Source: Microvirga sp. Mcv34 (lineage in GTDB: Bacteria > Pseudomonadota > Alphaproteobacteria > Rhizobiales > Beijerinckiaceae). Taken from it: a stretch of 64,000 bases of DNA. Below are positions 7,069-16,123 of this stretch, piece after piece. The notes under the pieces were generated by a model. That model saw nothing but the letters and a program-made list of their open reading frames with translations. It was not told where the DNA came from and did not search any database. Position 1 is the first letter of the stretch; each line of letters starts with the position of its first letter. The position numbers and the translations under genes were made by a program. The DNA is taken from NCBI RefSeq assembly GCF_024519725.1, contig NZ_JALJRK010000003.1, forward strand, positions 124,001 to 188,000, given 5' to 3'.

Positions 7069-9276
7069 TTACGTCACCTGGAATGTGTCGGCGTAGCCAT
7101 TCCGCCGCGCCTGTTGAATCGCCTTGTCGACCGTCCGGACGGAGCTTTGTTTCCCCGGAACGGAGGCCGCATCCTTCGCCCCCTTGACCGCGTCGCCAGC
7201 CGATCGAGCCGCCGGCCCGATGCTGTCGAGGATCGCCTTCAGAGTCCGCGCCTGTTCGATCGCCGACGAGATCGCGCCGGCCTCGACGTTCGGCGCCACC
7301 GTCATATTGAGAGCGCCGATCGCCGTCTCCGCCTCGACGGCCTTCGTCTTCGTCGCGTCGAGTTGCGAGGTATCGACGGACGGCCGGACCGGAGGCTCCG
7401 GATGTGCGACCGGCGTCGCGAAGCGATCCTCGGCGCCGGGAGGGATGCCGCTCCGGGAGAGCCGGAAGCTATTCAGACCGTTGAGGACCGGCGCCAACTG
7501 ATCGGGACGATACGCCGTCGCCGCTCGATTGATGCCGAGGCCGGAGATCTCTCCCGCTTGCTGTCCGAGACCCTGGAGAGCGGCTCGCGCCCCGCGGACG
7601 GCTTCCGCCAGTTGGTCGAACTCCGCGAGCGCCGCCTCGGCCCTCGATAGATCTGCCGCGGCCTCGTCTCCAGACTTGCCCCAAGGAAGCCAGGATCCGC
7701 CGAGATTTCCTCTCGCGTTCTCAACGTCGGCCGAGAGGAGACGCCGGCGCCGCTCGACTTCGAGATCGAGAGCGAAGTCCGGATCGTTCCGCGCCCGTTC
7801 CGCTGCCGCGACGGCCTGTCGCGAACGGATCTGAGCGTCTGTCCCGGCCGTAAGGCGATTGTCTCCGAATGTGCTTTGAGAGATCGCCTCGGCCGATGCC
7901 CGTTGCTCCTGGAGCCGCCCCATCTCGGCCGAGTCCGCCGCCGCCTTATCCGCGGCCTCCTTCTCCTTCCGGAGCCGCTCCGTCTCCTGGATAACCTTCT
8001 CCATGCGTTCCATGCCGGAGAGCCAATCCTCGACGACGGTCCCGCGGTTTACGGAGTCGGCGAGCTTGTCGAAGCCGTCGGCCGCGCGTTCCGCTCCGCG
8101 CCCGATGTTGTCGAGCGCCGTCGACGTCCCGATCGAATCCAGGAAGCGCCCCATCCCCTGAAGCGATCGCGTCCAGGAGTTCCCGAGGCGATCGACGGAG
8201 GATTGAGCGTCCGCCGTGACGCGCTTCGCGTCCTCCGCCACCGTGCCGGCCGCGTTGCCGACGTCCTTCGCCATCTTCTGCCATTCGCCGCGATAGGTCA
8301 GGAGCGCCCGGACGCCGCGCGAGAACTCCATATCGCCGATCAGTTGCGGGAGTTTCGAGAGATCGCCCTTCGTCGCCTTCCAAGCCAGATCCTCGAAGGT
8401 CTCGATCAGGTTCTTTCCGTCCTTCCGCGCCTTCGCCATCTCCTTGCGGAGATCGATCCCGAATTTCGAGAACTTCTTCGTCGTCTCCTCGCTCTCCATC
8501 TTCGTGAAGATATTGTTCATAGAGGCGGCCGCCTCTTCCGCCGTGCCGGTCCCTTTCCGGACGACCTGAAGCATAGAGACGAATTGCGCGAGTCCCTGTG
8601 TCCCTTTGATGCCGACGGCGCCGGCGGCCGCTGCCAGAGACGGGAGATATCGAGCCATATCGTTTAGCTCGAATTGCCCCTCTTTGCCGCCCTTCGCCAT
8701 GATATCGAAGGCCGTTTGCATCTCCTGACCGGAGATCTTGAAGTTCGTCCCAACGGCCTCGGCCGTCTTCGCAATGTCTGAGACCTCCGAGCCGGAAGCC
8801 GCGGCCGTGCGAACGACGGCAGGGAGGAACGCCATCGCATCCGGGAGGGAGCGGCCGGCCGAGACGAGAGCCTCGAGGCCCGAAACGACGCCGTCGATCG
8901 GCGTCGCCGTCTCTTGCGCGAGGCCGTGAAGCTCCGAGGAGATCTTCTTAATCTCTTCCGCGCTCGCGTCGGCCGTGATGCCGATCCGCGTCATCCGGCG
9001 ATCGAAGGTCGCGAACTCGACGAAGCTCTTCCGCATGAGCGCGGCCGCGCCGACAACGCCGCCGATCTGAGCCATCGCGCGGCCGCTAGCGCCGACGAGC
9101 ATCGATCCAGAAGAAGCGGCCGCGCGGGATGCACCGGCGGCCGCGGATCGCGTCGAGGCTTGTGTCTGTCGAGCCTGTCGTTCGAGCGCGTTAAGGCGCT
9201 TCGCTACGCTCGAGAACGCTCCGCCCGTCTGATCCCTCGCCGTTAGGCGAAGTCTCGCTTCCATATCCGCCGCCAT
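7069..9276 (-). CDS. T: Tail tape measure protein, 735 aa
   Basis: The TP901-type tape measure core is visible at about residues 80-260 (FATFDRRMTRIGITADAS, then GLEALVSAGRSLPDAMAFLP). It is followed by long helical and coiled-coil regions, including an A/E/R-rich stretch near 430-560. It sets tail length and may pass into the cell with DNA. The 735-residue length implies a medium contractile tail. The 5' end overlaps the chaperone gene by 86 bases. Confidence 0.93.
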   Translation of the reverse strand: MAADMEARLRLTARDQTGGAFSSVAKRLNALERQARQTQASTRSAAAGASRAAASSGSMLVGASGRAMAQIGGVVGAAALMRKSFVEFATFDRRMTRIGITADASAEEIKKISSELHGLAQETATPIDGVVSGLEALVSAGRSLPDAMAFLPAVVRTAAASGSEVSDIAKTAEAVGTNFKISGQEMQTAFDIMAKGGKEGQFELNDMARYLPSLAAAAGAVGIKGTQGLAQFVSMLQVVRKGTGTAEEAAASMNNIFTKMESEETTKKFSKFGIDLRKEMAKARKDGKNLIETFEDLAWKATKGDLSKLPQLIGDMEFSRGVRALLTYRGEWQKMAKDVGNAAGTVAEDAKRVTADAQSSVDRLGNSWTRSLQGMGRFLDSIGTSTALDNIGRGAERAADGFDKLADSVNRGTVVEDWLSGMERMEKVIQETERLRKEKEAADKAAADSAEMGRLQEQRASAEAISQSTFGDNRLTAGTDAQIRSRQAVAAAERARNDPDFALDLEVERRRRLLSADVENARGNLGGSWLPWGKSGDEAAADLSRAEAALAEFDQLAEAVRGARAALQGLGQQAGEISGLGINRAATAYRPDQLAPVLNGLNSFRLSRSGIPPGAEDRFATPVAHPEPPVRPSVDTSQLDATKTKAVEAETAIGALNMTVAPNVEAGAISSAIEQARTLKAILDSIGPAARSAGDAVKGAKDAASVPGKQSSVRTVDKAIQQARRNGYADTFQVT

Positions 9277-9649
9277 GCTCCGACGCCTCCGTCTCTAATG
9301 AGCCGTTGTCCGGCCCCGGCTGCGGAGGAGTCGGCGTCGAGGAAACCGGGATAATCCCGTCCTGGACGTCGTTCCGGATCTCCTCCGGAAGATGAATCAT
9401 GAAGTTCTCGATAACCGCGGCCGCGTCCGGGAATTCGATCGCTTCGATCTGATCGCGCGACCATCCGGAAACCTCTTCCATGAGGTTGAAGATCGACGAG
9501 AACTCGCCGGCCTTCCATCGGACGAGATCGCCGATCGTGAACGGCCGGAAGACGATCGCCTTCCGCGTCTCGCCGTTGAACGTCAAAGCCGCGCGGAGCT
9601 TTGTCACCTTCCCGCGCGGCTTCGTCTTCTTTCCTGTCGTGTCGCTCAT
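9191..9649 (-). CDS. E: Tail assembly chaperone GpE-like, 152 aa
   Basis: Located between tube and tape measure, the fixed place of the P2 E/E' chaperones. The N-terminal 100 residues look like the E family (RKAIVFRPFTIGDLVRWKAG). The last 50 are low-complexity and overlap the tape measure gene. A second frame (ending at 9243 with WRRIWKRDFA) could be the E' extension reached by frameshifting, but I cannot identify a slippery site. GACACGAC forms codons 3-5. Confidence 0.75.
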   Translation of the reverse strand: MSDTTGKKTKPRGKVTKLRAALTFNGETRKAIVFRPFTIGDLVRWKAGEFSSIFNLMEEVSGWSRDQIEAIEFPDAAAVIENFMIHLPEEIRNDVQDGIIPVSSTPTPPQPGPDNGSLETEASEHGGGYGSETSPNGEGSDGRSVLERSEAP

Positions 9650-9661
9650 GAGATTTTCGCC

Positions 9662-10195
9662 TTAAGCCTGCGGGATCCGGAGGATCGAGTTAATATCGGC
9701 GTTGAGATTGACGCCGTTTTGATAGCGGGAATTTTCGAAGAAGTCCCAACGGAACAACTCCTTCCCGCCCATGTGCAACTCGTAATGATAGATCTCGCGG
9801 AGGCTGTGATCGTGGCCCATGAGTTCGCCACGACGGAAGGCGTCCGGCTCGATCCGGCCGATACGAGCCTGAAACACCGCGCGACCTTCCAGGAGAGCGC
9901 CCGTCCGCTTGTTCCGGATCGCTCCATAGGCCGTGAAAATGTTTCGTTGCTGCGTCGCGATGCCGAAGCCGGAGATCGTGTCCTCGTTCCATCCGGCGAG
10001 CTTGAAGCCGGCCTCGAGACGGGAGACGCCGACCGCGACCTCGACGTCGACGATCCCGCCGCCTGGAGCGTGATCGGCGTAAATCTCTTCGAGCGTCGGG
10101 AGGCGAAGGTCTTGCAACTGGAGATGCAAGCTCTTGGACGGATCGTGGTCTCCACAGAAAAGATTGGCCGCTTCCATCACGTAAAGATTAGACAT
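9662..10195 (-). CDS. FII: Major tail tube protein FII, 177 aa
   Basis: Strong resemblance to P2 FII: length near 170, N-terminal MEAANLFCGDHDPSKS and a conserved C-terminal YHYELHMGGKELFRWDFF. It polymerises into the inner tube of the contractile tail. In P2 FII directly follows the sheath gene; here a GIY-YIG endonuclease gene separates them. Confidence 0.92.
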   Translation of the reverse strand: MSNLYVMEAANLFCGDHDPSKSLHLQLQDLRLPTLEEIYADHAPGGGIVDVEVAVGVSRLEAGFKLAGWNEDTISGFGIATQQRNIFTAYGAIRNKRTGALLEGRAVFQARIGRIEPDAFRRGELMGHDHSLREIYHYELHMGGKELFRWDFFENSRYQNGVNLNADINSILRIPQA

Positions 10196-10213
10196 TCTCT
10201 GAACTCCTTTCGT

Positions 10214-10966
10214 CTATCCAGCAAGACGGACGACGTTCGATAGGTGAAAGCGGCCGTCGAACTTGCCGCCTGTCTTTGTAACCCGACTTTGCCCCTTCAG
10301 CTTGTGAAGCGTCTTGATTAGGTTCGCCCGTCCAATTTCCGGGAGCCGTGCGTCGAGTTCGTCGAGTGTTAAGGCTCCTTCTTCGAGAGCGGATAGGATC
10401 CTCCCTTTCGGACCGTTCGGATCGAACCTGATTTCGAAGAACCGCGCGACGCGCTTCGCCCTATTGCCTTCGTCGGCCCATGAGGCGCGTTGGACCCTGC
10501 TTAGACGCTCGCGGACGGCCGGCTCCTTGGCTCGCTCGCGCATAGCTTCGGAGATCGCCTTATTCGTCCGCCCCCGGACTTCAGGAGCGTTAAGGACGGA
10601 CGTCATTTTTCGACGATAGTCCGGATCCTGCCAGAGCGCCTTAGAGAAGGAGGAGTTCGCCCCTTCGCCGCCGGGATGCTGATTCCACAATCCCGAGCGA
10701 GAAGCGATCTCCTCCGCCTCGATCTTAAAAGCCTCCTGATCGGAGAGTCTGTCCCGAAGGATGACCTCTTCGATCTCGGCGCCATCGCGCCACGCCGCGG
10801 CGAGCTTGTTATAGAAGAGCGTCGAGCGGACGGTCTCTCCGGCCGCCCGACGTCTAGCGAGGCTCCGAGCCTTGCGAGCATGGTCAAAGACCCGCCGGCC
10901 TGTCCCTTTGCCTATGTAGCGGACTATCCCGTCGACGAGGACGGCATAGACATACGCGCTAGACAT
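10214..10966 (-). CDS. GIY-YIG homing endonuclease, 250 aa
   Basis: The N-terminus carries a GIY-YIG core (VYAVLVDGIVRYIGKGTG, with the downstream R and the E of KIEAEEIA). The middle contains NUMOD-like repeats (ALWQDPDYRRKMTSVLN) and the end a winged-helix-like domain (ALEEGALTLDELDARLP). It is free-standing between sheath and tube, an insertion site typical of homing genes in conserved structural clusters. It probably cuts phages lacking the gene. Confidence 0.88.
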   Translation of the reverse strand: MSSAYVYAVLVDGIVRYIGKGTGRRVFDHARKARSLARRRAAGETVRSTLFYNKLAAAWRDGAEIEEVILRDRLSDQEAFKIEAEEIASRSGLWNQHPGGEGANSSFSKALWQDPDYRRKMTSVLNAPEVRGRTNKAISEAMRERAKEPAVRERLSRVQRASWADEGNRAKRVARFFEIRFDPNGPKGRILSALEEGALTLDELDARLPEIGRANLIKTLHKLKGQSRVTKTGGKFDGRFHLSNVVRLAG

Positions 10967-10976
10967 GCCGCCCTCC

Positions 10977-12248
10977 TTAAGCCGCTAGATTCAACTGCTG
11001 CTCAAGATTCGCCACCATCTCGTTAACCGCTTCGCGATAGCGGCTCGATTCCGTCGTGATCTTGCGGAGGACGGCCGGCTCCTCGGCCGCGAACGAGATC
11101 GTCAGATGACCGAGGCGGATCTCCTCGGCCGAGTTCTGATCCTTCTGGAAGCCGACCTTATATCCGAGGATATGTTGATCGGCCTTGAGGTCGCGGAGGA
11201 AGAACTTCATCGTATTCACGATGGACTCGATCGTCTGTCCCGTCAGGTTGAAGCGGCCGAGGTAGTAGCGAAGCGCCCTCATAAGCGAGATATGGATGAA
11301 GTCGCGGCCGCGCGTCTGATTGTAGAACCGCCACAACTCGTCCTCGCCGGCGTTATCCGTCCCGATGAAGACGAAGCCGCCGGAGGAGATCGCGAAGTCG
11401 GAGCCGATCTCGCCGCGGACGAGGATCCCCATGTTCGCCGAGAGGAGAGATTGCCCCTCGTTCGCGTCCGAGGTCAGGTTGAAGCGGATCGGACGAGCCG
11501 GTCCGACGATGCCGTAAACCTGTTGATTGGCTGCGCTATGGAACGGAGCGCCCTTCTCATGATCGCGGCGAGCCAGAAGGCCGGCAACGCGAGGAGCGAA
11601 GGGACGGACGACGACGGTCCCGGAGACAGGATCCATCACCTTGACCCCGCCGACGACCGGGATCAGACGCGAGGAGGAGAGCGTCTCGCGCCACGCCTCG
11701 TCCGAAGCCTGATCCGTGCCGGCGCTCTCCACGACGGCATGGGCGAGAAGCTGATTCAGGACGGGAGGCAGAGCGGCGACGACGGCGTTCGCCTCGCCAC
11801 CGGCGCCGAGTTGCGCCGTGTAGCCCGGAGCGACGATGATCCGAGGCGTCGCCGACACCATCTCCGGCGCGTCGATAAGCGCCCAAAGGCCCGTTCCGTC
11901 CGTCGAGGAGCCGACGATCCCGGCGATCGCGCTCGCGAGCTTCGCGGCCGCATCGGCGCCCGTCGGAGAGGCCGTCCGGACGATGACGATCTCGGCCGCG
12001 ACCTGGAGCGCCCCAAGCTGATCGTTGATCCCGCGGACCGCGTCGGCGAGATACTCGGATTCGCCGAGCGCCTTCAGTTTCGCGCGATCGTTCGAATAGA
12101 TCTTGACCGGCGTATCGAGCGGGAAGACCGCGGGATCCGCATCCGTCGCCGGACCGACGAGGCCGATCGTCGAGAGGTCCGCCGAGATGACCGGACGCGG
12201 ATCGTTATCAACCGTCCGCGTGACTAGGCCGAAGGTAGGATCTGCCAT
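10977..12248 (-). CDS. FI: Contractile tail sheath protein FI, 423 aa
   Basis: Typical P2 FI-like sheath: opening with TVDNDPRPVISADLSTIGLVG, a YLADAVRGI segment, and the C-terminal FINLTGQT-like region followed by a conserved charged end. It forms the outer contractile cylinder. An intrinsic terminator lies in the 190-base gap upstream, so the sheath may begin its own transcript. Confidence 0.93.
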   Translation of the reverse strand: MADPTFGLVTRTVDNDPRPVISADLSTIGLVGPATDADPAVFPLDTPVKIYSNDRAKLKALGESEYLADAVRGINDQLGALQVAAEIVIVRTASPTGADAAAKLASAIAGIVGSSTDGTGLWALIDAPEMVSATPRIIVAPGYTAQLGAGGEANAVVAALPPVLNQLLAHAVVESAGTDQASDEAWRETLSSSRLIPVVGGVKVMDPVSGTVVVRPFAPRVAGLLARRDHEKGAPFHSAANQQVYGIVGPARPIRFNLTSDANEGQSLLSANMGILVRGEIGSDFAISSGGFVFIGTDNAGEDELWRFYNQTRGRDFIHISLMRALRYYLGRFNLTGQTIESIVNTMKFFLRDLKADQHILGYKVGFQKDQNSAEEIRLGHLTISFAAEEPAVLRKITTESSRYREAVNEMVANLEQQLNLAA

Positions 12249-12376
12249 GAATTAACCCTCTAACTTTGGCGCGATGATCGTCGCCGAGCTTAATCGCGTC
12301 CGCGCGCCTTCGAGCGGAGCCGACAGTCCGACCGTTAACCCGGAAATTCGGATCGCGTAAGCCGAGAGCCAGAGAG

Positions 12377-12411
12377 GCAAAAAGAAAGGCCCGGAGCCGG
12401 AGCGCCGAGCC
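12377..12411 (-). terminator. Intrinsic terminator between fibre genes and sheath
   Basis: On the minus strand GGCTCGG and CCGGGCC pair (one G-T) around a 10-base loop and are followed by TTTCTTTTT. It lies between the DUF4376-like gene and the sheath in the leftward direction. Confidence 0.75.
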
Positions 12412-12438
12412 TTCGGAGGGAGGGGAGGGAAGGGACGC

Positions 12439-12930
12439 TTAAGCGTCGATCTCCGCCAGGATCGCGACGATCTCGTCGGCCGAGGTCGCGGCCTCGATCG
12501 CCTGGACCTTCTGTCGCGCGAGAACGTGCATCTGTCCGGTTCGGACGCCGATCGCGATCCCGAGAGCGTTGATCTCGTCGGATCCCATCGGGACACCGTT
12601 TCCGTTGACGTCGCTCCATTCCGTTTCGAAGGTCTGTCCGGCCTTCTCCATCCGTCCGGCGAGTTGCGTCGCGCGATCGACGAGATCAATCGACTTCTCG
12701 TCCGCGGCATAGGTGACGCCTCCGACCTCGATCGGCGCCGAGATCTGAGCATCGCGCCAAGCCTTAACGCGAGCCGAGGCGATCGGCTTCATAAGAGCGA
12801 CGTCGAGAGAGACGACCTGTCCCTCGAGCTTCCACGCATCGCGGAAGGCGCGATCCGGGAGGCCGCCCTTCACGCGGCCGGATTCGATATCCCCTTGAGG
12901 AGTGCTGATATAGGTCTGGACGTCTGCCAT
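12439..12930 (-). CDS. Tail-fibre-associated protein, DUF4376-like, 163 aa
   Basis: Resembles DUF4376 proteins found at the ends of tail fibre clusters, with a helical core (ASARVKAWRDAQISAPIEVGG) and a VDRATQLAG segment typical of that domain. The function is probably fibre assembly or attachment. It ends just before the terminator at 12377-12411. The family call is moderately certain. Confidence 0.6.
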   Translation of the reverse strand: MADVQTYISTPQGDIESGRVKGGLPDRAFRDAWKLEGQVVSLDVALMKPIASARVKAWRDAQISAPIEVGGVTYAADEKSIDLVDRATQLAGRMEKAGQTFETEWSDVNGNGVPMGSDEINALGIAIGVRTGQMHVLARQKVQAIEAATSADEIVAILAEIDA

Positions 12931-12942
12931 CTTGAGAACCTC

Positions 12943-13464
12943 TTAAAATGCGGCGAATTCGCCGTGATGCTTCTTCGCCGCCTCCCGATAGGCGGCCCCT
13001 GCTAGTTCTGCCGTCTCGAAGCATCCCAGAGAGTGACGCTTCCCGTCCGCCATGATTTCGGCCTTGAATGGACGTTTTAACTTGCGCTTCTCAGAGAGGC
13101 GAGAGACGCCTTTGAACCCTGTCGAGTTCGAATAGCTTCTCGCGTTCCTCGCGTTGCCGTAATCGTCCGCCTCGCGGAGATTGTCCTCGCGATTGTTCGT
13201 CGTGTCGCCGTCCTTATGATCGACGATCGCCTCCGGCCATCGCCCGAAGTGAAGGAAGAACGCGACCTGATGGACCCTCCATCGGAAGCCGAGAGTTTCC
13301 CCTTTGCGGTAGCCGAGAGGCTCTAGAGTGCCGACAGGCTTCCCGGCGATGCAACGCCCCTGCGTCACCTTCCAAACGACCTCTCGGCCGTCCCATTCCA
13401 TCTTGGCGAGGATCGCCGCGAGAACCTCCGCCGGAGGTTGCTTCACTATGCTGCTAGGCGCCAT
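12943..13464 (-). CDS. HNH homing endonuclease with AP2 DNA-binding domain, 173 aa
   Basis: The HNH core is visible (VDHKDGDTTNNREDNLREA, about residues 81-99), followed by an AP2-type domain (TGFKGVSRLSEKRKLKRPFK...). This is a common phage mobile endonuclease architecture. It overlaps the upstream gene by 19 bases, implying precise insertion at that gene's 3' end. A GACACGAC copy lies inside its coding sequence. Confidence 0.88.
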   Translation of the reverse strand: MAPSSIVKQPPAEVLAAILAKMEWDGREVVWKVTQGRCIAGKPVGTLEPLGYRKGETLGFRWRVHQVAFFLHFGRWPEAIVDHKDGDTTNNREDNLREADDYGNARNARSYSNSTGFKGVSRLSEKRKLKRPFKAEIMADGKRHSLGCFETAELAGAAYREAAKKHHGEFAAF

Positions 13465-13892
13465 GCGTTTCTGTATTCCCTAGTCTTCGGGAGTTGATCG
13501 ACCCGACAGATCGCGAACGACGAAGAGTTTCTTCCCTCCGGCGTGTCCCAGACCTCGCGCGGGATATCCTTCTTAATGAGGTATTCGATCGCCTCCTCCT
13601 CTGTCATGGGAGGAAGCGCCTCGTAAGCGATCCAATAGTCGGCCGGCCCGATGAAGTTTCCGGCCGCGTCGCGCTCCTCCCGATGATACATTTCGACCGG
13701 AGGCAGGATCCCGCCGGCGAGCGCGGCCGCCATCCAATTCGGATCCGGGACGAGGATCGCGGCCGGAGCCGGAGCGCCGTCGCCGAGAGGCGGATCATAG
13801 ACGACCCTGAACTCCGTCTGGACCGGATCCAGGTTCGCGGCCGCCCATGCGAGACGATCCCAGAGATGAACGTTCGTGAAATCCGGCGTCAT
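13446..13892 (-). CDS. Hypothetical fibre-region protein, 148 aa
   Basis: Proline- and tryptophan-rich N-terminal half, then an acidic helical part (PPMTEEEAIEYLIKK). It starts in an ATGA overlap with the preceding fibre-tip gene. Probably a fibre chaperone or adaptor by position; no family recognised with confidence. Confidence 0.5.
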   Translation of the reverse strand: MTPDFTNVHLWDRLAWAAANLDPVQTEFRVVYDPPLGDGAPAPAAILVPDPNWMAAALAGGILPPVEMYHREERDAAGNFIGPADYWIAYEALPPMTEEEAIEYLIKKDIPREVWDTPEGRNSSSFAICRVDQLPKTREYRNAWRLAA

Positions 13893-14254
13893 GCGAGAAT
13901 GCCCTTAACGGAGAAACTAAGAAATCCGGTAACGTCGGCGATCGTCCATGTCGTATTGACACAATTCAAATCGCAGTAATTGGCAGATGACGAGCTTCCG
14001 GCGGCCGTTCCCCCGGCTGCGCTCCCGATATTTGCGTTAACGGCGTACTCGGCCGCTTGCATAGGGGCGGAAAAGTTTGGCCGGAAACTTCCGACGCCTA
14101 CGTCCGTAAGGCTCGAAGCGCCGAAGCTAGTCCGGAATGACGCGGGAGTCGTCGTTGTGTTGATCGTTCCCCATGCCTTCACCGCGCCTTTAACGACGTC
14201 CGTCGTCGCCCCCGCGCCGGGAGGGCCGATATTCTGAGCCCTAAGCGTACTCAT
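13889..14254 (-). CDS. Fibre-tip-like protein, copy 3 of a tandem family, 121 aa
   Basis: Contains the pattern KAWGTINTTTTPASFRTSFG followed by SSLTDVGVGSFRPNF. This is the tail-fibre repeat known from many phages in the form ASFNVSSITDNGTGDYTVNF. Homologous to the two genes upstream (14251-14613 and 14610-14969). It probably forms a short receptor-contact protein. Confidence 0.65.
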   Translation of the reverse strand: MSTLRAQNIGPPGAGATTDVVKGAVKAWGTINTTTTPASFRTSFGASSLTDVGVGSFRPNFSAPMQAAEYAVNANIGSAAGGTAAGSSSSANYCDLNCVNTTWTIADVTGFLSFSVKGILA

Positions 14255-14613
14255 GCGAGCCTCCCGTTAGAGGAAAGATTAATGAAGGCGTCGACGAGCG
14301 TGTTTGTGTTGTCGCGCGTTCGCAACGTCGCCCCCGTAGCATCGAACCCTGCCGCCTCGGGATTGCCGACCGTGCTTCCGATCGTGACCGGCGCTGTCGC
14401 TACCATGGGCGCCGCATAGTGAGCGATATATTGCCCGACTGCCGCGTCGGTGACGGACGAGATGTTAAACGAGGCGTTAGCGAGCATGGCCGCAGGCGTC
14501 GCCCCGCCGTTGAGCGATCCCCACGCCTTAGCCGCCCCCTCGACGACGCGCTCGACGCCGAGGCTCTTTCCGGTTGCGCGATCTGCGATCGTTGAAGCTC
14601 TAACCGTGCTCAT
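14251..14613 (-). CDS. Fibre-tip-like protein, copy 2 of a tandem family, 120 aa
   Basis: Start chosen at ATG 14613, in an overlap with the stop of copy 1, because an upstream start at 14628 would extend into that gene. Contains KAWGSLNGGATPAAMLANAS and SSVTDAAVGQYIAHYAAPM, the same scheme as copy 3. Sequence divergence between copies is high outside the core. Confidence 0.65.
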   Translation of the reverse strand: MSTVRASTIADRATGKSLGVERVVEGAAKAWGSLNGGATPAAMLANASFNISSVTDAAVGQYIAHYAAPMVATAPVTIGSTVGNPEAAGFDATGATLRTRDNTNTLVDAFINLSSNGRLA

Positions 14614-14969
14614 GCCAAGGGTCCGCAAAAATGAAGCTGCGAATAGTTGTCGATTGCCGCGTTCGACGTCGTGACGAAGTTGTTAACGAAGGATTGCGAG
14701 CCTGTGTTGTTCGCCGAAACGCCCGTAAGTCCGGCCGAGACGGCGGACGCGACCGGAGAGACAGAGAACGTAGAGGTAAAGTTTAGTGTCGCGGCGCCGA
14801 CGCCGGTATCGACGAGCGACGAGACATTGAGTGTCGCATTTCCGAGAATTGCCGGTTGCGCCACGTGGACGATAAGCGCGAACCCTTTCACGAAATCGGC
14901 CTTCTGGACCGCCGGCGGCCGGTCTGGATTGGTGCGGGAGCGGAGAAGATCCGCTTTGAGTTCGCTCAT
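14610..14969 (-). CDS. Fibre-tip-like protein, copy 1 of a tandem family, 119 aa
   Basis: Starts at ATG 14969 in a TAATG junction with the stop of the long fibre gene. Contains the core SSLVDTGVGAATLNFTSTF. It is the most divergent of the three and lacks the KAWG motif. Probably the tip directly behind the fibre shaft. Confidence 0.6.
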   Translation of the reverse strand: MSELKADLLRSRTNPDRPPAVQKADFVKGFALIVHVAQPAILGNATLNVSSLVDTGVGAATLNFTSTFSVSPVASAVSAGLTGVSANNTGSQSFVNNFVTTSNAAIDNYSQLHFCGPLA

Positions 14970-15910
14970 TAGACGATGCTCCAACTTGAGCCGGGAGCGA
15001 TATCGACCGTCACGCCGTTAGCGATCTCGATCGGCCCCGCGGACATTCCGTTTTCGTTGCCCGTAAACGTGATGTTCGACGCGATAACCTTCGCGTTCGT
15101 GCGGATAATGCTGTCCTCTCCGAGCGACGGTCCGCCGCCGGCGTCTTTCCAGACCCCGCCCCAATAACGTTCGAGTTTCCCCGTCGTCGAATTGTTCCGG
15201 ATCGCGCCTTCCGTCGGCGATTGCGGACGCTGTCCGGTTGTTCCGACCGGGACGAGGATCGACGTCTCGTCCGTCATCGCGACGGCTTCGGCTCCGACCT
15301 TCGGCGTCTTCTCGAAGACGACGATCCCGTCCTCGTCTTCGATCCGGAGAGGAGCGTCGACGAGGTCTCCGTTCGCCGCGTAGCGTTCGAGCCGGAGATC
15401 ATTGTTCTCGTCCTTTCCGATGCCCCAACGCCGGACCCCGCCGACGAGGAAGCGGATCCATCGCGCGGCGCCGGCCGCTGCATCCAGGAGGACGTTATAG
15501 GAGACCTTCGAGTTCGAAGCGTCGACCTTTACCGGGATCACTTCCTTCTGTGCCGGCGTGACGAAGACGCGGTTCGCGTCCTCCGTGACGATGTTCGCCG
15601 GGACGACGCCGAGGAGGATATCCGCAATATCCTGTTGAGCCTGTCGGACCTCGGCCTCGAGTTGATCTAGGACCGCTTGCTTCTCCTCGATCAGAGGGAC
15701 GAGCGAGGCGTCGAGGCGCTCGAGGCCGGTATTACGGAGCGCGGAGATAACCTCGTCGACCTCGACTCGCTGCGCCTCGATCGACCGGAGGCGAGCGCCG
15801 ATCGATCCCATAACGAAATCCCAAGTCACCGGATCGAGCTTCGTCCGACTATTGGACCTGTAATCCTCGTCCGGATCCGGAAGAGGGACGGGAGTCGTAT
15901 CGACCGCCAT
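14969..15910 (-). CDS. Tail fibre protein, 313 aa
   Basis: Mid-region coiled coil (about residues 40-95), then beta-rich repeats and a TEGAIRNNSTTGKLERYWG motif seen in many phage fibres. Serine/glycine-rich C-terminus. It acts in host recognition at the baseplate periphery. Translation of the fibre-tip genes follows directly. Confidence 0.75.
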   Translation of the reverse strand: MAVDTTPVPLPDPDEDYRSNSRTKLDPVTWDFVMGSIGARLRSIEAQRVEVDEVISALRNTGLERLDASLVPLIEEKQAVLDQLEAEVRQAQQDIADILLGVVPANIVTEDANRVFVTPAQKEVIPVKVDASNSKVSYNVLLDAAAGAARWIRFLVGGVRRWGIGKDENNDLRLERYAANGDLVDAPLRIEDEDGIVVFEKTPKVGAEAVAMTDETSILVPVGTTGQRPQSPTEGAIRNNSTTGKLERYWGGVWKDAGGGPSLGEDSIIRTNAKVIASNITFTGNENGMSAGPIEIANGVTVDIAPGSSWSIV

Positions 15911-15913
15911 TGT

Positions 15914-16111
15914 TTACCCTTCCTGCGGAGTTGCCGAGTCGATGACGTCGGCGCCGTATTCCGCGACGATCTCGTTAAGAGCGGCGCCCGTCATCGTATG
16001 GACCGGGAGAGGGAGGAGCTTCGCCTTCCTATAGAAGACAGGCTCCTTAAGCTTCACGTTGTAAGCCGTACCCTCGTCAAATGCCGGCGTCTGCGTCTGT
16101 TGCGTTGCCAT
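15914..16111 (-). CDS. Small tail-region protein, 65 aa
   Basis: Short gene between the two large fibre genes. The core YNVKLKEPVFYRKAKLLPLP resembles small phage proteins encoded beside fibres; no known domain. The gene pair spacing (2 and 12 bases) supports it as real. Confidence 0.55.
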   Translation of the reverse strand: MATQQTQTPAFDEGTAYNVKLKEPVFYRKAKLLPLPVHTMTGAALNEIVAEYGADVIDSATPQEG

Positions 16112-16123
16112 TGCCGATCCTCC

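Noticed and set aside
9243..9518. Second frame in the tail chaperone gene as a frameshift E' product
   Set aside because: Position and end (before the tape measure) fit, but I could not find a convincing slippery sequence; kept only as a remark in the chaperone entry.
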